DNA of 38,629 nt, from assembly GCA_900543305.1 (NCBI GenBank), contig UQQZ01000016.1, positions 1-38,629 on the forward strand. Direction: 5' to 3'. The notes below the pieces were generated by a model. The model was given only the letters and a program-made list of their open reading frames with translations, was not told the DNA's origin and did not search any database. Source of the DNA: an uncultured Oscillospiraceae bacterium (lineage in GTDB: Bacteria > Bacillota > Clostridia > Oscillospirales > Acutalibacteraceae). Position numbers and translations under genes: made by a program. This document shows positions 1-8,545 of this stretch, in pieces; the first letter of the stretch is position 1; each line of letters begins with the position of its first letter.

Positions 1-1
1 G

Positions 2-874
2 GAGCCGGTGGAAAATCTGATCTTCTGCGGCTACAGTGAAGCCGCTTTGAAAAAGTACGCCGACCGGGGTGTGGAAACCCGTGTGACCAACTTCAATTTC
101 TCCGAGGGATTGAAAGAAGCCTTTTCCGGCGCAGAACGGTTGGCATTGATCTCCATGCCTTTTGTGGGTGCTAAACGCCAGAATGCCCACAAAAACGTGG
201 TGGACGCTGCAAAAGCAGCCGGCGTAAAGCAAATTGTATACACCTCTTTGGTGAACGCCGGCGATGAGACCAATCCCAGCGTGGAAAAGAAAGACCATAT
301 CTACACGGAAAATTTGATCAAGGAGGCGGGCTTGGATTACATCTTCCTGCGCAACTCCCAGTATGCCGAAGCTATGATCACCAATTACTTCACCTATGTG
401 AAGCTGGACGGTGTTTTGAAAAACAGCCAGGGAGACGGTAAAATGGCCTACATCTCCCGGAAAGATTGTGCCAAGGCTGTGGCCTATGCCCTTCATCGCG
501 GCGCCGAGTATGACCATGCCACCTTGGACATCAACGGTCCCGAGCTGATGACCATCTCCCAGTTTGTGGAGTACGGCAACCAGGCCACCGGGAACCATGT
601 CTCCTATCAGGAAATCACCGACGAGGAAAACTATCAGATCTTCGACGCCATGGGTGTGCCCCGCACCACCGACGGCGTCTTCAAGAAAGACAGCGAAGCT
701 CCCTTCTCTTCCGACGGCATGGTCACCTTTGCCCAGGCCATTCGGGAAGGAAAGATGGATACTTGGACCGATGATTTCAAAAAGCTCACCGGAGACGACC
801 CCATCACCGTGCTGTATATGTTCCAGCATTGCGATGAATTCCAGATCGGCGAGCGTCACTCCAAGGATAACTGA
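2..874 (+). CDS. NmrA-like NAD(P)-binding oxidoreductase (5' end cut by window)
   Basis: Family: NmrA/QorB-like atypical short-chain dehydrogenases, which bind NAD(P)H in a Rossmann fold and act as reductases or redox-sensing regulators. Visible features: a beta-alpha Rossmann pattern; the segment KQIVYTSLVNAG, typical of the family strand with a Y/S-containing motif; and the later DYIFLRNSQYAE segment, matching the usual hLRxxxhxE stretch. The glycine-rich GxxGxxG nucleotide-binding motif expected at the very N-terminus is absent. The frame is open to the window edge (the GTG at position 8 is only an internal codon candidate), so the gene almost certainly starts upstream. About 290 residues are visible, close to a full-length protein of about 300. 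It is followed by a strong hairpin terminator. Substrate unknown. Confidence 0.75.
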   Translation, partial: EPVENLIFCGYSEAALKKYADRGVETRVTNFNFSEGLKEAFSGAERLALISMPFVGAKRQNAHKNVVDAAKAAGVKQIVYTSLVNAGDETNPSVEKKDHIYTENLIKEAGLDYIFLRNSQYAEAMITNYFTYVKLDGVLKNSQGDGKMAYISRKDCAKAVAYALHRGAEYDHATLDINGPELMTISQFVEYGNQATGNHVSYQEITDEENYQIFDAMGVPRTTDGVFKKDSEAPFSSDGMVTFAQAIREGKMDTWTDDFKKLTGDDPITVLYMFQHCDEFQIGERHSKDN

Positions 875-896
875 TCCTTTTCCCTGCTAAAAACAC

Positions 897-944
897 AAAA
901 AGAGTAAGTCCTCCCTGCTCGGGTATCAGGACTTGCTCTTTTTT
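897..944. terminator. Rho-independent terminator between convergent genes
   Basis: A 12-bp stem, AGAGTAAGTCCT (901-912) pairing with AGGACTTGCTCT (928-939) with one G-U pair, is followed by a T-run on the plus strand and preceded by an A-rich run. It can end the oxidoreductase gene on the plus strand and the MATE gene arriving from the minus strand. Confidence 0.85.
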
Positions 945-989
945 AGCTTTCCGGTTCAACCGAACCCCAGCGGTACACCCAGGAAGGCT

Positions 990-2372
990 TCAGCTTTCCT
1001 TTTTGAGCGTTCCCACGGAGGGCTTATACTTCCAATAGACGAAGAAGGACAGCAAAACGGTCAGAATATCGGCCGTGGCCTGGGACCAGACAATTCCAAA
1101 CATCCCGAAAATTGCGTTTAACAGGAACAACATGGGAATGTTAAAAATCAGCCACCGGGTCACTCCCAAGAATAGGGAGATCTTCCCCTTACCAAAGGCC
1201 TGGAACAGATAGACCGTGAAGAAGCTCAAAAACATCAAAGGTGTGGCCAACACACGGATGCGCAAAAATTGCGACGCCAACTCCACTGTCTGGGCATCCG
1301 AGATGAACAGGTGTGAAAACTGCACCGCGAACAGCTCATACAACACAATGCTGATTCCCGCAATGACCAGCCCCAACCTACGGGAAAGCCGGATGGCGTC
1401 ATTCATGCGCTGGGCATTCCCCGCCGAGTAATTGTATGCCACCAAGGGCAACATACCTTGACAGATTCCAATACCCACATTCAAGGGGAACCGTTCCACC
1501 TTCAACACAATCCCGATGGCAGCCAGGGCCAGGTCGTGATACGACACCATCAGCTTATCGATGATCACATAGTCCAAGTCGAAAAGGAGTGTGGCAACCG
1601 CAGAGGGAATCCCTACCCCAAATACGGCAATCACACTGCTCTTGCGAGGCATCCCCACCCTGGGAGAAAATGTCACTACCGAATTTCGACCCATTCGCAG
1701 CAGCACGACAATAAAATAGAGAAAGGCCACACAGTTGGAAATGCAAGTGGCTGTTCCCGCACCCAACACCTCATAGCCGTCTGGAAACAGCACAAACATA
1801 AAAATCGGGTCCAGCGCTATATTCAACAGTCCGCCCAGAATGATGCCTGCGCTGGCTTCTTTGGACCGTCCAATGCTGCGGATCAAATTGGACAATACAT
1901 TGGACAGAACCGTGGGGATCCCACCGATCACAATGACACACAGGGCATACTGTCTGGCATATTCGTAGGTGTTTTCCCCTGCTCCCAGTAAACTCAAAAC
2001 AGGCTCCATGAAGATGCCGATTCCCACTGCAAACAGCGCCGCAATTAGCAGCCCCAAGTACAAAGAAAAGGCACTGACCCGCTTGGCCTCCTCTTCTTGA
2101 GACTGTCCCAGCAGTCGGGCAATCAGGGATCCGCCACCTATACCAGCCAGGCCTGCCAAGCACAGAGTGATGTTAAACACCGGCAAAATCAGAGAGGTTC
2201 CTGCCACCATGTAGGGATTGTTGGTCTGCCCTACAAAAAAAGTATCCGCCATGTTGTAGATCAAAACGATCAGCTGGCTGGCCACTGCCGGCAGGATCAT
2301 CTTGCGCAAAGCAGTAGGAATTGGAAGATTCTGAAATATGTTTTCTTGTTCGGAACTTGTTTTTACACTCAT
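990..2372 (-). CDS. MATE family efflux transporter
   Basis: 460-residue polytopic membrane protein with about 12 predicted transmembrane segments, the normal size for multidrug and toxic compound extrusion (MATE) transporters. These export cationic drugs or metabolites in exchange for Na+ or H+. Supporting family signatures are the early segment with ADTFFVGQ, the glycine-rich GIGGGSLIARLLGQ in the N-terminal half, and the parallel GICQGMLPLVAYNYSAGN in the C-terminal half, showing the internal twofold repeat of MATE proteins. The ATG at 2372 is preceded by a modest AGGTG. It sits alone, convergent with the oxidoreductase and downstream of the host tRNA-Thr terminator. Substrate not predictable. 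Confidence 0.92.
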   Translation of the reverse strand: MSVKTSSEQENIFQNLPIPTALRKMILPAVASQLIVLIYNMADTFFVGQTNNPYMVAGTSLILPVFNITLCLAGLAGIGGGSLIARLLGQSQEEEAKRVSAFSLYLGLLIAALFAVGIGIFMEPVLSLLGAGENTYEYARQYALCVIVIGGIPTVLSNVLSNLIRSIGRSKEASAGIILGGLLNIALDPIFMFVLFPDGYEVLGAGTATCISNCVAFLYFIVVLLRMGRNSVVTFSPRVGMPRKSSVIAVFGVGIPSAVATLLFDLDYVIIDKLMVSYHDLALAAIGIVLKVERFPLNVGIGICQGMLPLVAYNYSAGNAQRMNDAIRLSRRLGLVIAGISIVLYELFAVQFSHLFISDAQTVELASQFLRIRVLATPLMFLSFFTVYLFQAFGKGKISLFLGVTRWLIFNIPMLFLLNAIFGMFGIVWSQATADILTVLLSFFVYWKYKPSVGTLKKES

Positions 2373-2496
2373 TGCGCTACACCTGAGCTTTCTATTTCTT
2401 AGAACTTCTTTCTACCTTGTGGCGGCACCCTGCCCTTACCATTACAATTCAGTATCATACCACATCTTGGGAAATTCCTCCAGTTTCCCGGCGAAT

Positions 2497-2525
2497 TTTA
2501 TAATACCAATGCACTTGATCCCCAA
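2497..2525 (-). promoter_or_regulatory. Candidate MATE promoter
   Basis: On the minus strand a weak -35 TTGGGG (2520-2525) and a -10 TATAAA (2497-2502) are spaced 17 bp apart. A second possible -10, TATGAT at 2454-2459, has a TGn extension and lies closer to the gene. The -35 is weak in both cases, so the choice is uncertain. The rest of 2373-2558 holds nothing else I recognise. Confidence 0.35.
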
Positions 2526-2558
2526 ATTTCTCTCAGAGGTACTTTCCCAAAACATATA

Positions 2559-2594
2559 AAAACGGTAAAGTCCAAAAGGACTTTACCGTTTTTT
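2559..2594 (-). terminator. Host tRNA-Thr terminator, now also ends the mod transcript
   Basis: A perfect hairpin of about 15 bp, AACGGTAAAGTCC with GGACTTTACCGTT around a 4-nt loop, has A/T runs on both sides. It directly follows the CCA end of the split tRNA-Thr. Because the res-orf-mod operon ends at 2685 and no other hairpin intervenes, this host terminator probably ends that mRNA too. Confidence 0.88.
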
Positions 2595-2625
2595 GGAGCT
2601 GGCAATGTGACTCGAACACACGACC
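2594..2625 (-). pseudogene. 3' half of split tRNA-Thr(CGT)
   Basis: Read on the minus strand this is the end of a tRNA: GGTC (variable loop), T-arm GTGTG-TTCGAGT-CACAT, acceptor strand TGCCAGC, discriminator T and encoded CCA. Nothing upstream supplies an anticodon or D arm; instead element DNA starts at 2626. The acceptor strand TGCCAGC is complementary to the GCTGGCA that starts the orphan 5' half at 14574-14580, so the two are the severed ends of one host gene. Confidence 0.9.
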
Positions 2626-2643
2626 GGTGGTTGTTGGTAAGGG
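2622..2643. other. attL: left junction of the integrated element
   Basis: The GACC at 2622-2625 belongs to the tRNA and is followed by the element end GGTGGTTGTTGGTAAGGG (2626-2643). The reverse complement of the right end (14515-14532) matches this in 14 of 18 positions. The crossover must lie within or next to GACC, which occurs at both junctions. Confidence 0.8.
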
Positions 2644-2684
2644 CGTTCTTTGAAAATTGCACAGATTAAATCAGTGAAAGGAAC

Positions 2685-4709
2685 TCACGCCTTCCATACC
2701 GTTTCATCCCCGCAGATATTACGGATTTTCAGTCGCAGTGGCTTCTTCTCGCTACGGATTGTACCGTCCCAGAAGTTCTTGGTTTTCTTGCCGTTGCAGA
2801 TAACAAAGCCGTTTTTATCGATCTTTATCTCGCTATCGGAGTACCACTCGCCCTGGACAGCAGAGCAGTCCAGGCTTAGGTATTCGATGAGCTCCAGTCC
2901 GGTATCGCTGATCTCGGTAGGCCGGAAGGGCTTCTTGGCGGTGGCGTTCATGCGGGCCTTTTGGTTGAACTCATCGATCTTCTGGAGCACCCGATCGCTG
3001 ACAAAAGCATCCACCACCACGGCATAGCAGCCGAATAGGTCGTCTGTCCGCTCCTCCACATGGAATTCCGCCCAGTCGCCGATGACCACATCGTCCAGCA
3101 CCGCTTTCAGATCCCGCAGCTCGATCTCCACATCGGTGCTGTCGTCTTGGGCGATAAACTTGCGGATCTCCTCCTCACTGGTAATGTCGATGTAGTAGAC
3201 GATAACCTTTTTAATTCTACTATCCAGGTCAGGGATGGCCTGATGGATGATGCGGTTCATAGTCACCACATCCAGCAGCTTGGAGGAGCTGTCCATCAGG
3301 TTGGGAACATAGACGGGGATGGTGCCCAGCTTGCTGTCGGTGACGGCTCCCTCCCAGAAGGAGTCCAGAGAGTCCTCGTTTTTCAGGCCGGGAATCAATG
3401 ATTTGATCTTGTCCATGGTCTGGACGGGGTTGCGGTAGAGCTGCACGCCATCCTTGATTTCCAGCACATCAAACTGTGCGCCATCAGCTTTCAGACGGTC
3501 CCGGGTGGTCTGGATGGAGTTGAGGCCGATGTCACAGTGGATGAAACGACGGCCCAGCTTGCTGGACACCGCCGCCGTGACGCCGCTTCCGCCAAAGAAA
3601 TCGGCAACAAGCATCCCCTCATTAGATGCGGTTTTAATAATACGTTCTAATAGGGCTTCCGGTTTTTGAGTAGCATAATCCACATCTGCTCGTTCTTTTG
3701 ACATTGGGTTTGCGATCGGTATGTCAAGCCAAATATTCTGAACTGGTTGTCCTTGGTAAGTAGACAGGTATATTTTTCGCGAAATTCTTTTTGTTGGATC
3801 AGTAGGCATAACCAGTTCGCCGTTTTCATACCAGCGCTCCAAATGTTCCTTCTTATATAACCATCCATTTGGAGGCGGCTGTATCCCATGAAACTCATAC
3901 TTAAGGTTGGGACGATACAGAGAATTAACAAGAGGCGATTTCATATATCGTCCTCTCCCATCTCCATCATCAAACACAAACCGCTCAGCAATATATTTTT
4001 GCGTGTTCTCATCGTCAAGCGAATACTCAGGATTAAACACATATTCATCTGCATCATTGGCATACCACAAAATTGTGTCATTCGTAATACCAAACTGCTT
4101 TGACGCCCAAGATACAGATTGCTTTCGGCGCCAAATGATCTCATTTATTAGGTTATCTTCCCCAAATATTTCATCCATCAGTATCTTCATATAATGCACA
4201 ATGTGATAATCCAAATGAACAAAAATTGTTGCAGTCTCGCTCATGACGCTTTTAATTGCCATGAGATTCTCATACATCCAGTTGAGATATTTTTCCTTAT
4301 CCCACACATCGCCGTACATCTTTTCCTCGAAGGCTTTCAGTTCGTCAATGTCCAGCTCCTGTTCCGCCTGGGCGATGGCTTCCGCCACCTTAGGATTGCG
4401 GCGAAGGTAGACCTTCTTGGCGTAGTCCGCGCCGCTGGCAAAAGGCGGATCGATGTACACAAGGTCTACCTGGATGCCTTGCTCTTTCAAATAAGCGCAG
4501 GCGGAGACGCACTCGCCCCGGATGACCAGGTTGCCGTCCTTGTTTTCCCCCACGGTCTCCTGTTTTTCCATCTCGTACAGGGGCATTCCACGCTGGAGCA
4601 CCATGGACATATCATCCGCGCCCTTATACTTGAGAATGCGGTTAAAGTTTCCCAATACAGCCTGTCCCTCCACTGGCTCAGGGATAAACGGTACATATTT
4701 AATCGGCAT
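2685..4709 (-). CDS. mod: Type III R-M modification methyltransferase (Mod)
   Basis: 674 residues, the normal size for type III Mod. It recognises the DNA site for the system and methylates adenine N6 using S-adenosylmethionine. The catalytic motif IV DPPF is at about residues 87-90 in VYIDPPFASG. The SAM-binding FFGGSG motif comes later, at about residue 370, giving the motif IV-before-motif I order of beta-class enzymes. The target-recognition region lies between them. The start at 4709 has a good AGGAGG about 9 nt upstream and overlaps the preceding gene by 11 nt, so the two are translationally coupled. The middle of the gene (about 3650-4250) is clearly more AT-rich than its ends, suggesting an exchanged specificity region. 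It lies last in the operon, after res, the reverse of the usual type III order. Confidence 0.93.
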   Translation of the reverse strand: MPIKYVPFIPEPVEGQAVLGNFNRILKYKGADDMSMVLQRGMPLYEMEKQETVGENKDGNLVIRGECVSACAYLKEQGIQVDLVYIDPPFASGADYAKKVYLRRNPKVAEAIAQAEQELDIDELKAFEEKMYGDVWDKEKYLNWMYENLMAIKSVMSETATIFVHLDYHIVHYMKILMDEIFGEDNLINEIIWRRKQSVSWASKQFGITNDTILWYANDADEYVFNPEYSLDDENTQKYIAERFVFDDGDGRGRYMKSPLVNSLYRPNLKYEFHGIQPPPNGWLYKKEHLERWYENGELVMPTDPTKRISRKIYLSTYQGQPVQNIWLDIPIANPMSKERADVDYATQKPEALLERIIKTASNEGMLVADFFGGSGVTAAVSSKLGRRFIHCDIGLNSIQTTRDRLKADGAQFDVLEIKDGVQLYRNPVQTMDKIKSLIPGLKNEDSLDSFWEGAVTDSKLGTIPVYVPNLMDSSSKLLDVVTMNRIIHQAIPDLDSRIKKVIVYYIDITSEEEIRKFIAQDDSTDVEIELRDLKAVLDDVVIGDWAEFHVEERTDDLFGCYAVVVDAFVSDRVLQKIDEFNQKARMNATAKKPFRPTEISDTGLELIEYLSLDCSAVQGEWYSDSEIKIDKNGFVICNGKKTKNFWDGTIRSEKKPLRLKIRNICGDETVWKA

Positions 4710-5550
4710 TTTTCTCTTCCTCCTGCTTCAATGTGATTAGAAGCCTGATAATATTGCCTGTCTGGTACATAAGATACTCCAAAATATTAACTTGAGTCTT
4801 ATCATGGTGCTTGGCATTATTATTAATAAATCTGCAATAAGCCATAACAGTATTTTTTAACTCATCACGCAGTTCGGTTGGAATTCCACGCTGATTAAGG
4901 TATTGTTCATAGGTGTGGTCAGAAACATACTTTTCTAAAGAACGCCCGCCTTCAAAAAATTCCTGAAAAAAGGTTTCTAATGCTTTGCGGAACTTGTCTG
5001 CAACATCGCTGGCGTTCGTGGTTGTTGCCTCCGAATATTCTTTTAGAGCTTTTGTATAGGCTATACGGGCTTGGGGGTATTCTTTTAACCACTCCAAGGG
5101 CTCTGAAACAAGAGCAGCATCGAGTTCTTTTGCCCCCTTTGAAAAAATGAATATGCCATCTGCATCACTTAGAAGCTCATAGTTTATCTGACAATCGTCC
5201 AGTGAATCTAATATAGTTGTTTTCAACCATTGCTTTATATTTTTTTCTTGTTCGCCGTACGCATTTACAAGGGCAACGCAACAAGAAAGAAAATCGAGAA
5301 AATTAGTCTTGTGGTTGCTTAAGTAAAACCAGGCCCTCTCTAAACCATAGATTTGATCTCCAAAGATGGGATCGTCATTCGCAATCATGCAAACGCCTAT
5401 TGTATCACAAAACGCCTTCTCCGTTTCGAAATTAAAAAGGCTATAGGGGGCATTTTTGAAATGATTATGCATAAGTGCATAGAAACGAAGCATTTTTCTA
5501 TTGTCATCAAAGCCTAATCCAAGTTTTTTCTGATATTCAATCCATTTCAT
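4699..5550 (-). CDS. Unknown protein between res and mod of the type III system
   Basis: 283 residues, soluble, mostly helical by eye, with no signal peptide or membrane segment. The N-terminal half (about residues 1-160) has no motif I recognise. The C-terminal part contains a run of the form DVADKFRKALETFFQEFF, then a second helical stretch with NNNAKHHD followed by a hydrophobic helix. This resembles the helical C-terminal layout of several abortive-infection and HEPN-like proteins, but I cannot assign it. ATGA overlap with res upstream and an 11-nt overlap with mod downstream put it firmly in the operon. AGGAG precedes the ATG. It is clearly more AT-rich than res, suggesting a separate origin. 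It could be a third subunit, a regulator or an added defence protein. Confidence 0.85.
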   Translation of the reverse strand: MKWIEYQKKLGLGFDDNRKMLRFYALMHNHFKNAPYSLFNFETEKAFCDTIGVCMIANDDPIFGDQIYGLERAWFYLSNHKTNFLDFLSCCVALVNAYGEQEKNIKQWLKTTILDSLDDCQINYELLSDADGIFIFSKGAKELDAALVSEPLEWLKEYPQARIAYTKALKEYSEATTTNASDVADKFRKALETFFQEFFEGGRSLEKYVSDHTYEQYLNQRGIPTELRDELKNTVMAYCRFINNNAKHHDKTQVNILEYLMYQTGNIIRLLITLKQEEEKNAD

Positions 5551-8420
5551 AGTTTCTCCTCAAAAAATTCGCAAATTTTCTTCTGCGTCAGCACAATTCT
5601 GTCCCGCTCGGGCAGCGTATCCTCCAAATACAGATACTCAAACCGCGTGTAGCCGAAGGCAGCGTTATTCTGCCGTAAAAACTCTGTCTCCACGAAGGCC
5701 TTTTTATCCTTGAATTTTGGATCGTTGGCATAGGCCTCGCCCTTGGTCTCGGCAATCATAGCCTTGTAGATCTTGCCGTCTCTGCGCTGGAGGATGAGAA
5801 AGTCCGGCGTGTACATTCCTACATACTGCCAGGTGCCGGCGCTGTGTTTATAGCACTTGATCTTAAACTCCGTCATGGCCCAGTCGCCGTTGTAGTAGAC
5901 CTCTAGCCCCAGACGCTCGATTTCCGGGAAGGTCAGCACCTCCCGCAGGAATATCTGCTCAAAGCCGCTGTCGGTGTGATAGGGCAGATAGTGGAAGGAG
6001 CGGTCCTTTTGGGGATGGGAGGAATTCTGCTTGCGGAGTGTTGCCGCAATTGCTCTGTTTGCTTCGCTGTCATCCGCTTCCAAGGCCAGAATCGCCGCTG
6101 CAATATCCGGTTTCAATTTCATTTTTCCTCTGTCATCCAAAATGATATTTTCAACCGTTTTCTGGTCGGGATAGTAATCCTGTGGCCGTTCGGTCTCAAC
6201 TGTCTGCGTAAAGTTGGCGATGTTCAGCAGGCTGGCCGACTGGGGGATCCGCTCCTCCCGTGTCTCGTAGGAGCGAAGGACGCAAAAGGCCTTGCGGATA
6301 TTCGCCTCCACCCGGGGCAGATCATATTTGGAACTGAAATACCGGGAGCCGTCCCGCTGATAGGTGACCGCCTCAAAAATAGAGCGAAGCTGGGCGTCAT
6401 AGGGCTGCAATTCCTCCATGGTAAGGGTATAGAGGGAGCTGCGGACAATCCCATAGAGCCAGGCGGGATAAGCCGCCGGGGCGGCGCCGCGCTCCTCATC
6501 GTCCACTCTTCTATCCACTACTTTCATGGAGAAGTCGGTGGTTTTGATGACGCCTGCCGCGCTTTCCGCATCCTTGCAGGCATCCGGGATCGTTTTTTCC
6601 GGTTGGGCGGGTTCCACGATCAAAGTCTCATAGTGGATTTTCAACTGGTAAAAGTCCATCTTGGGCAGGCGGAGATAATCGGTGCGGTCATATCGGGCCA
6701 ACGGTACTTTATGATGATCCGCCTGGGAAAACTCCTGCAGCGTAATGTGGTGCTGCTTTTGCAGCTGGCTGTTGAGTTTTTCCGCGTTGCTGCTGTTGAG
6801 ATAGATCAGCGCCGTTTCCAGCGCGTCTTTCTGCACCTGGCGTAAGCAACGGCAAGCTGTTTGCAGCACCATGTTTTTGGGGCAGTCCCCCTCCTGGGAG
6901 AGGATGATCCCCGTCAGGCTACGGCAATCCCAGCCCTCTTTCCCAATCTGCACCAGCAGAACGATGCGGATCTTGGAAAAGGGCTGATCCAGGCTGTCAA
7001 ATTCCATCTGGCTGTCCGCCGGCTGGGGGTACTGCTTATTGCCTTTATGGAATTTCAGGATACTGTCAGCGGTCAAACCATATTCCGTTACAATGCTCCT
7101 CACCATCGGATTGACCATTTCCTCCAGCTTTTCGATGGTTCCACAATAGATCCCCAGCTTGGCACAAGTCCCGTCTGGGTAGACGGTATCCTTGTAGCTG
7201 TCCAGAAATTCCCGGACACCGCGGTCGATGATCCGGCTGCTGTCAGGCAGATCGGCAATCTTCACGATGGGCCTTTTGAGAAAATTACCCACGCCATCGA
7301 TCAAGGGATAGTAATAGACAGTGTTGGAAATTTCAACCGAGGAGACGGAGAGACCAGCTGTCACCTGAATCTTCTCCGCCTTTTCCAGATAGGGCGTACC
7401 GGAGAAACCGACAACGGAATTGATGGTCTGATTTTCTGCCCACTTGTTGACCACTGCACGGAGCTTGATCTCATCGCTGACCGCATGGTGGACCTCATCG
7501 ATAAATACAGACAAAGAGGGCAACTTTCCAATCAAGTTTCGCAACTCGTTGGCCTGCCGATCCTTTTCATCGTCACTCTCCTCAAACATGCTGATCTGTC
7601 CGGCCTTTTCCTGGATGCGGTCCAGGATCACCTTCTCCGCGTTGGTCACGGCCACCAGGCCGAACAGTTCGGAAAGGGGCTGATGATTGGCGATCTTCTG
7701 CACATTGGGATTTTTCGTCTTGTTGGATTTCTTCGCCGTCTTGGACTGGTCCAGTACTTCAAAGGACAGCTGCCGCTTGATTTTCGAGGCAGCGGGCTCC
7801 GGGATCACCCAGGTGGGGTCGAATCGCTGGATGGTCTTCAAACTTGGCACCACAGAGGACTTCAAGCCGGAGGGAGCAAAAATCATAAAATTGTGGGCAA
7901 ATGCGGGGTTGTTGGGTTCATTCCTGGCAAAGTACAGATCCAGGTAGATGAACGCCGCCATCAGATAGGTCTTTCCCGCCCCCATGGGGAGACTGAACAG
8001 GTAGTCTGTATAGGACACGCCATAGAAGGCATCACGGAAAAATTTTTCATAGTCAATACTCTCCGGAGCTTTGCGTATCTGCTTCTCCAGCTTCTCGGAT
8101 ACCTGTTCCCCACTGTCATTTTTCAAGCAGGCATATTCAAATAGAGCCGCCGCATCTGGGTGATCCTCCAGAAAGTCACGAACACTGGTAGAAATTTCCT
8201 CCTGCTCCAAGTTCAGCGTATTGAATGTTCCCTGGCAAAACAACTGCGAGAGCGGCACACACCCGCAGGCAATTTTCAGGAACAAATAGGTTTTGATGGC
8301 ATCCACCTGGGCGTCACGCATCTGGTTCGTCTGCTCAATATATTTCATGACCTCCCGTGCAGTACAAGCGGGGGAGGAAAACCAACGGTCCCGCGCATTG
8401 GTAATCATTTGATAAAACAT
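5547..8420 (-). CDS. res: Type III R-M restriction subunit (Res), DEAD/DEAH helicase-nuclease
   Basis: 957 residues, matching the usual length for type III Res. It combines a superfamily 2 ATPase, which moves along DNA after Mod recognises an unmethylated site, with a C-terminal nuclease. Visible motifs: Walker A PMGAGKT at about residue 148, motif II DEVHH at about 307, motif III SGTP soon after, and motif VI-like QTACRCLRQ. Near the C-terminus (about residue 870 on) TPDF is followed by ETK, the PD-(D/E)XK pattern of the nuclease. No frameshift or missing motif is seen, so it should be active with Mod. The ATG at 8420 has AAAGGAG 7 nt upstream. It is the first gene of the operon, with its own promoter and a structured leader. 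Confidence 0.93.
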   Translation of the reverse strand: MFYQMITNARDRWFSSPACTAREVMKYIEQTNQMRDAQVDAIKTYLFLKIACGCVPLSQLFCQGTFNTLNLEQEEISTSVRDFLEDHPDAAALFEYACLKNDSGEQVSEKLEKQIRKAPESIDYEKFFRDAFYGVSYTDYLFSLPMGAGKTYLMAAFIYLDLYFARNEPNNPAFAHNFMIFAPSGLKSSVVPSLKTIQRFDPTWVIPEPAASKIKRQLSFEVLDQSKTAKKSNKTKNPNVQKIANHQPLSELFGLVAVTNAEKVILDRIQEKAGQISMFEESDDEKDRQANELRNLIGKLPSLSVFIDEVHHAVSDEIKLRAVVNKWAENQTINSVVGFSGTPYLEKAEKIQVTAGLSVSSVEISNTVYYYPLIDGVGNFLKRPIVKIADLPDSSRIIDRGVREFLDSYKDTVYPDGTCAKLGIYCGTIEKLEEMVNPMVRSIVTEYGLTADSILKFHKGNKQYPQPADSQMEFDSLDQPFSKIRIVLLVQIGKEGWDCRSLTGIILSQEGDCPKNMVLQTACRCLRQVQKDALETALIYLNSSNAEKLNSQLQKQHHITLQEFSQADHHKVPLARYDRTDYLRLPKMDFYQLKIHYETLIVEPAQPEKTIPDACKDAESAAGVIKTTDFSMKVVDRRVDDEERGAAPAAYPAWLYGIVRSSLYTLTMEELQPYDAQLRSIFEAVTYQRDGSRYFSSKYDLPRVEANIRKAFCVLRSYETREERIPQSASLLNIANFTQTVETERPQDYYPDQKTVENIILDDRGKMKLKPDIAAAILALEADDSEANRAIAATLRKQNSSHPQKDRSFHYLPYHTDSGFEQIFLREVLTFPEIERLGLEVYYNGDWAMTEFKIKCYKHSAGTWQYVGMYTPDFLILQRRDGKIYKAMIAETKGEAYANDPKFKDKKAFVETEFLRQNNAAFGYTRFEYLYLEDTLPERDRIVLTQKKICEFFEEKL

Positions 8421-8442
8421 CGGTGATCTCCTTTATATCTAT

Positions 8443-8538
8443 AACAGGCAAGACGCCTCGGACTCCCTATCAGCAGTCATTCCCTAAAGCTATAATCTTC
8501 TGTCGTTTTACAAGAGTGTGCTAGTACTAATGCCTGTT
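8443..8538 (-). promoter_or_regulatory. Structured 5' leader of the res operon
   Basis: The leader between the res promoter and ribosome binding site is about 120 nt. Perfect 8-nt arms AACAGGCA (plus-strand 8531-8538 read in reverse) and TGCCTGTT (8443-8450) can close a loop of about 80 nt, inside which shorter stems (TCTTGT with ACAgAAGA; GACT with AGTC) can form. The closing stem ends a few bases before the AAAGGAG site. It does not match a riboswitch class I know. A role in delaying or tuning Res expression is inference. Confidence 0.4.
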
Positions 8539-8545
8539 TCTTTGT

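Noticed and set aside
6861..8144. 427-residue open frame opposite res
   Set aside because: Antisense shadow of Res, whose helicase motifs are unmistakable on the other strand.
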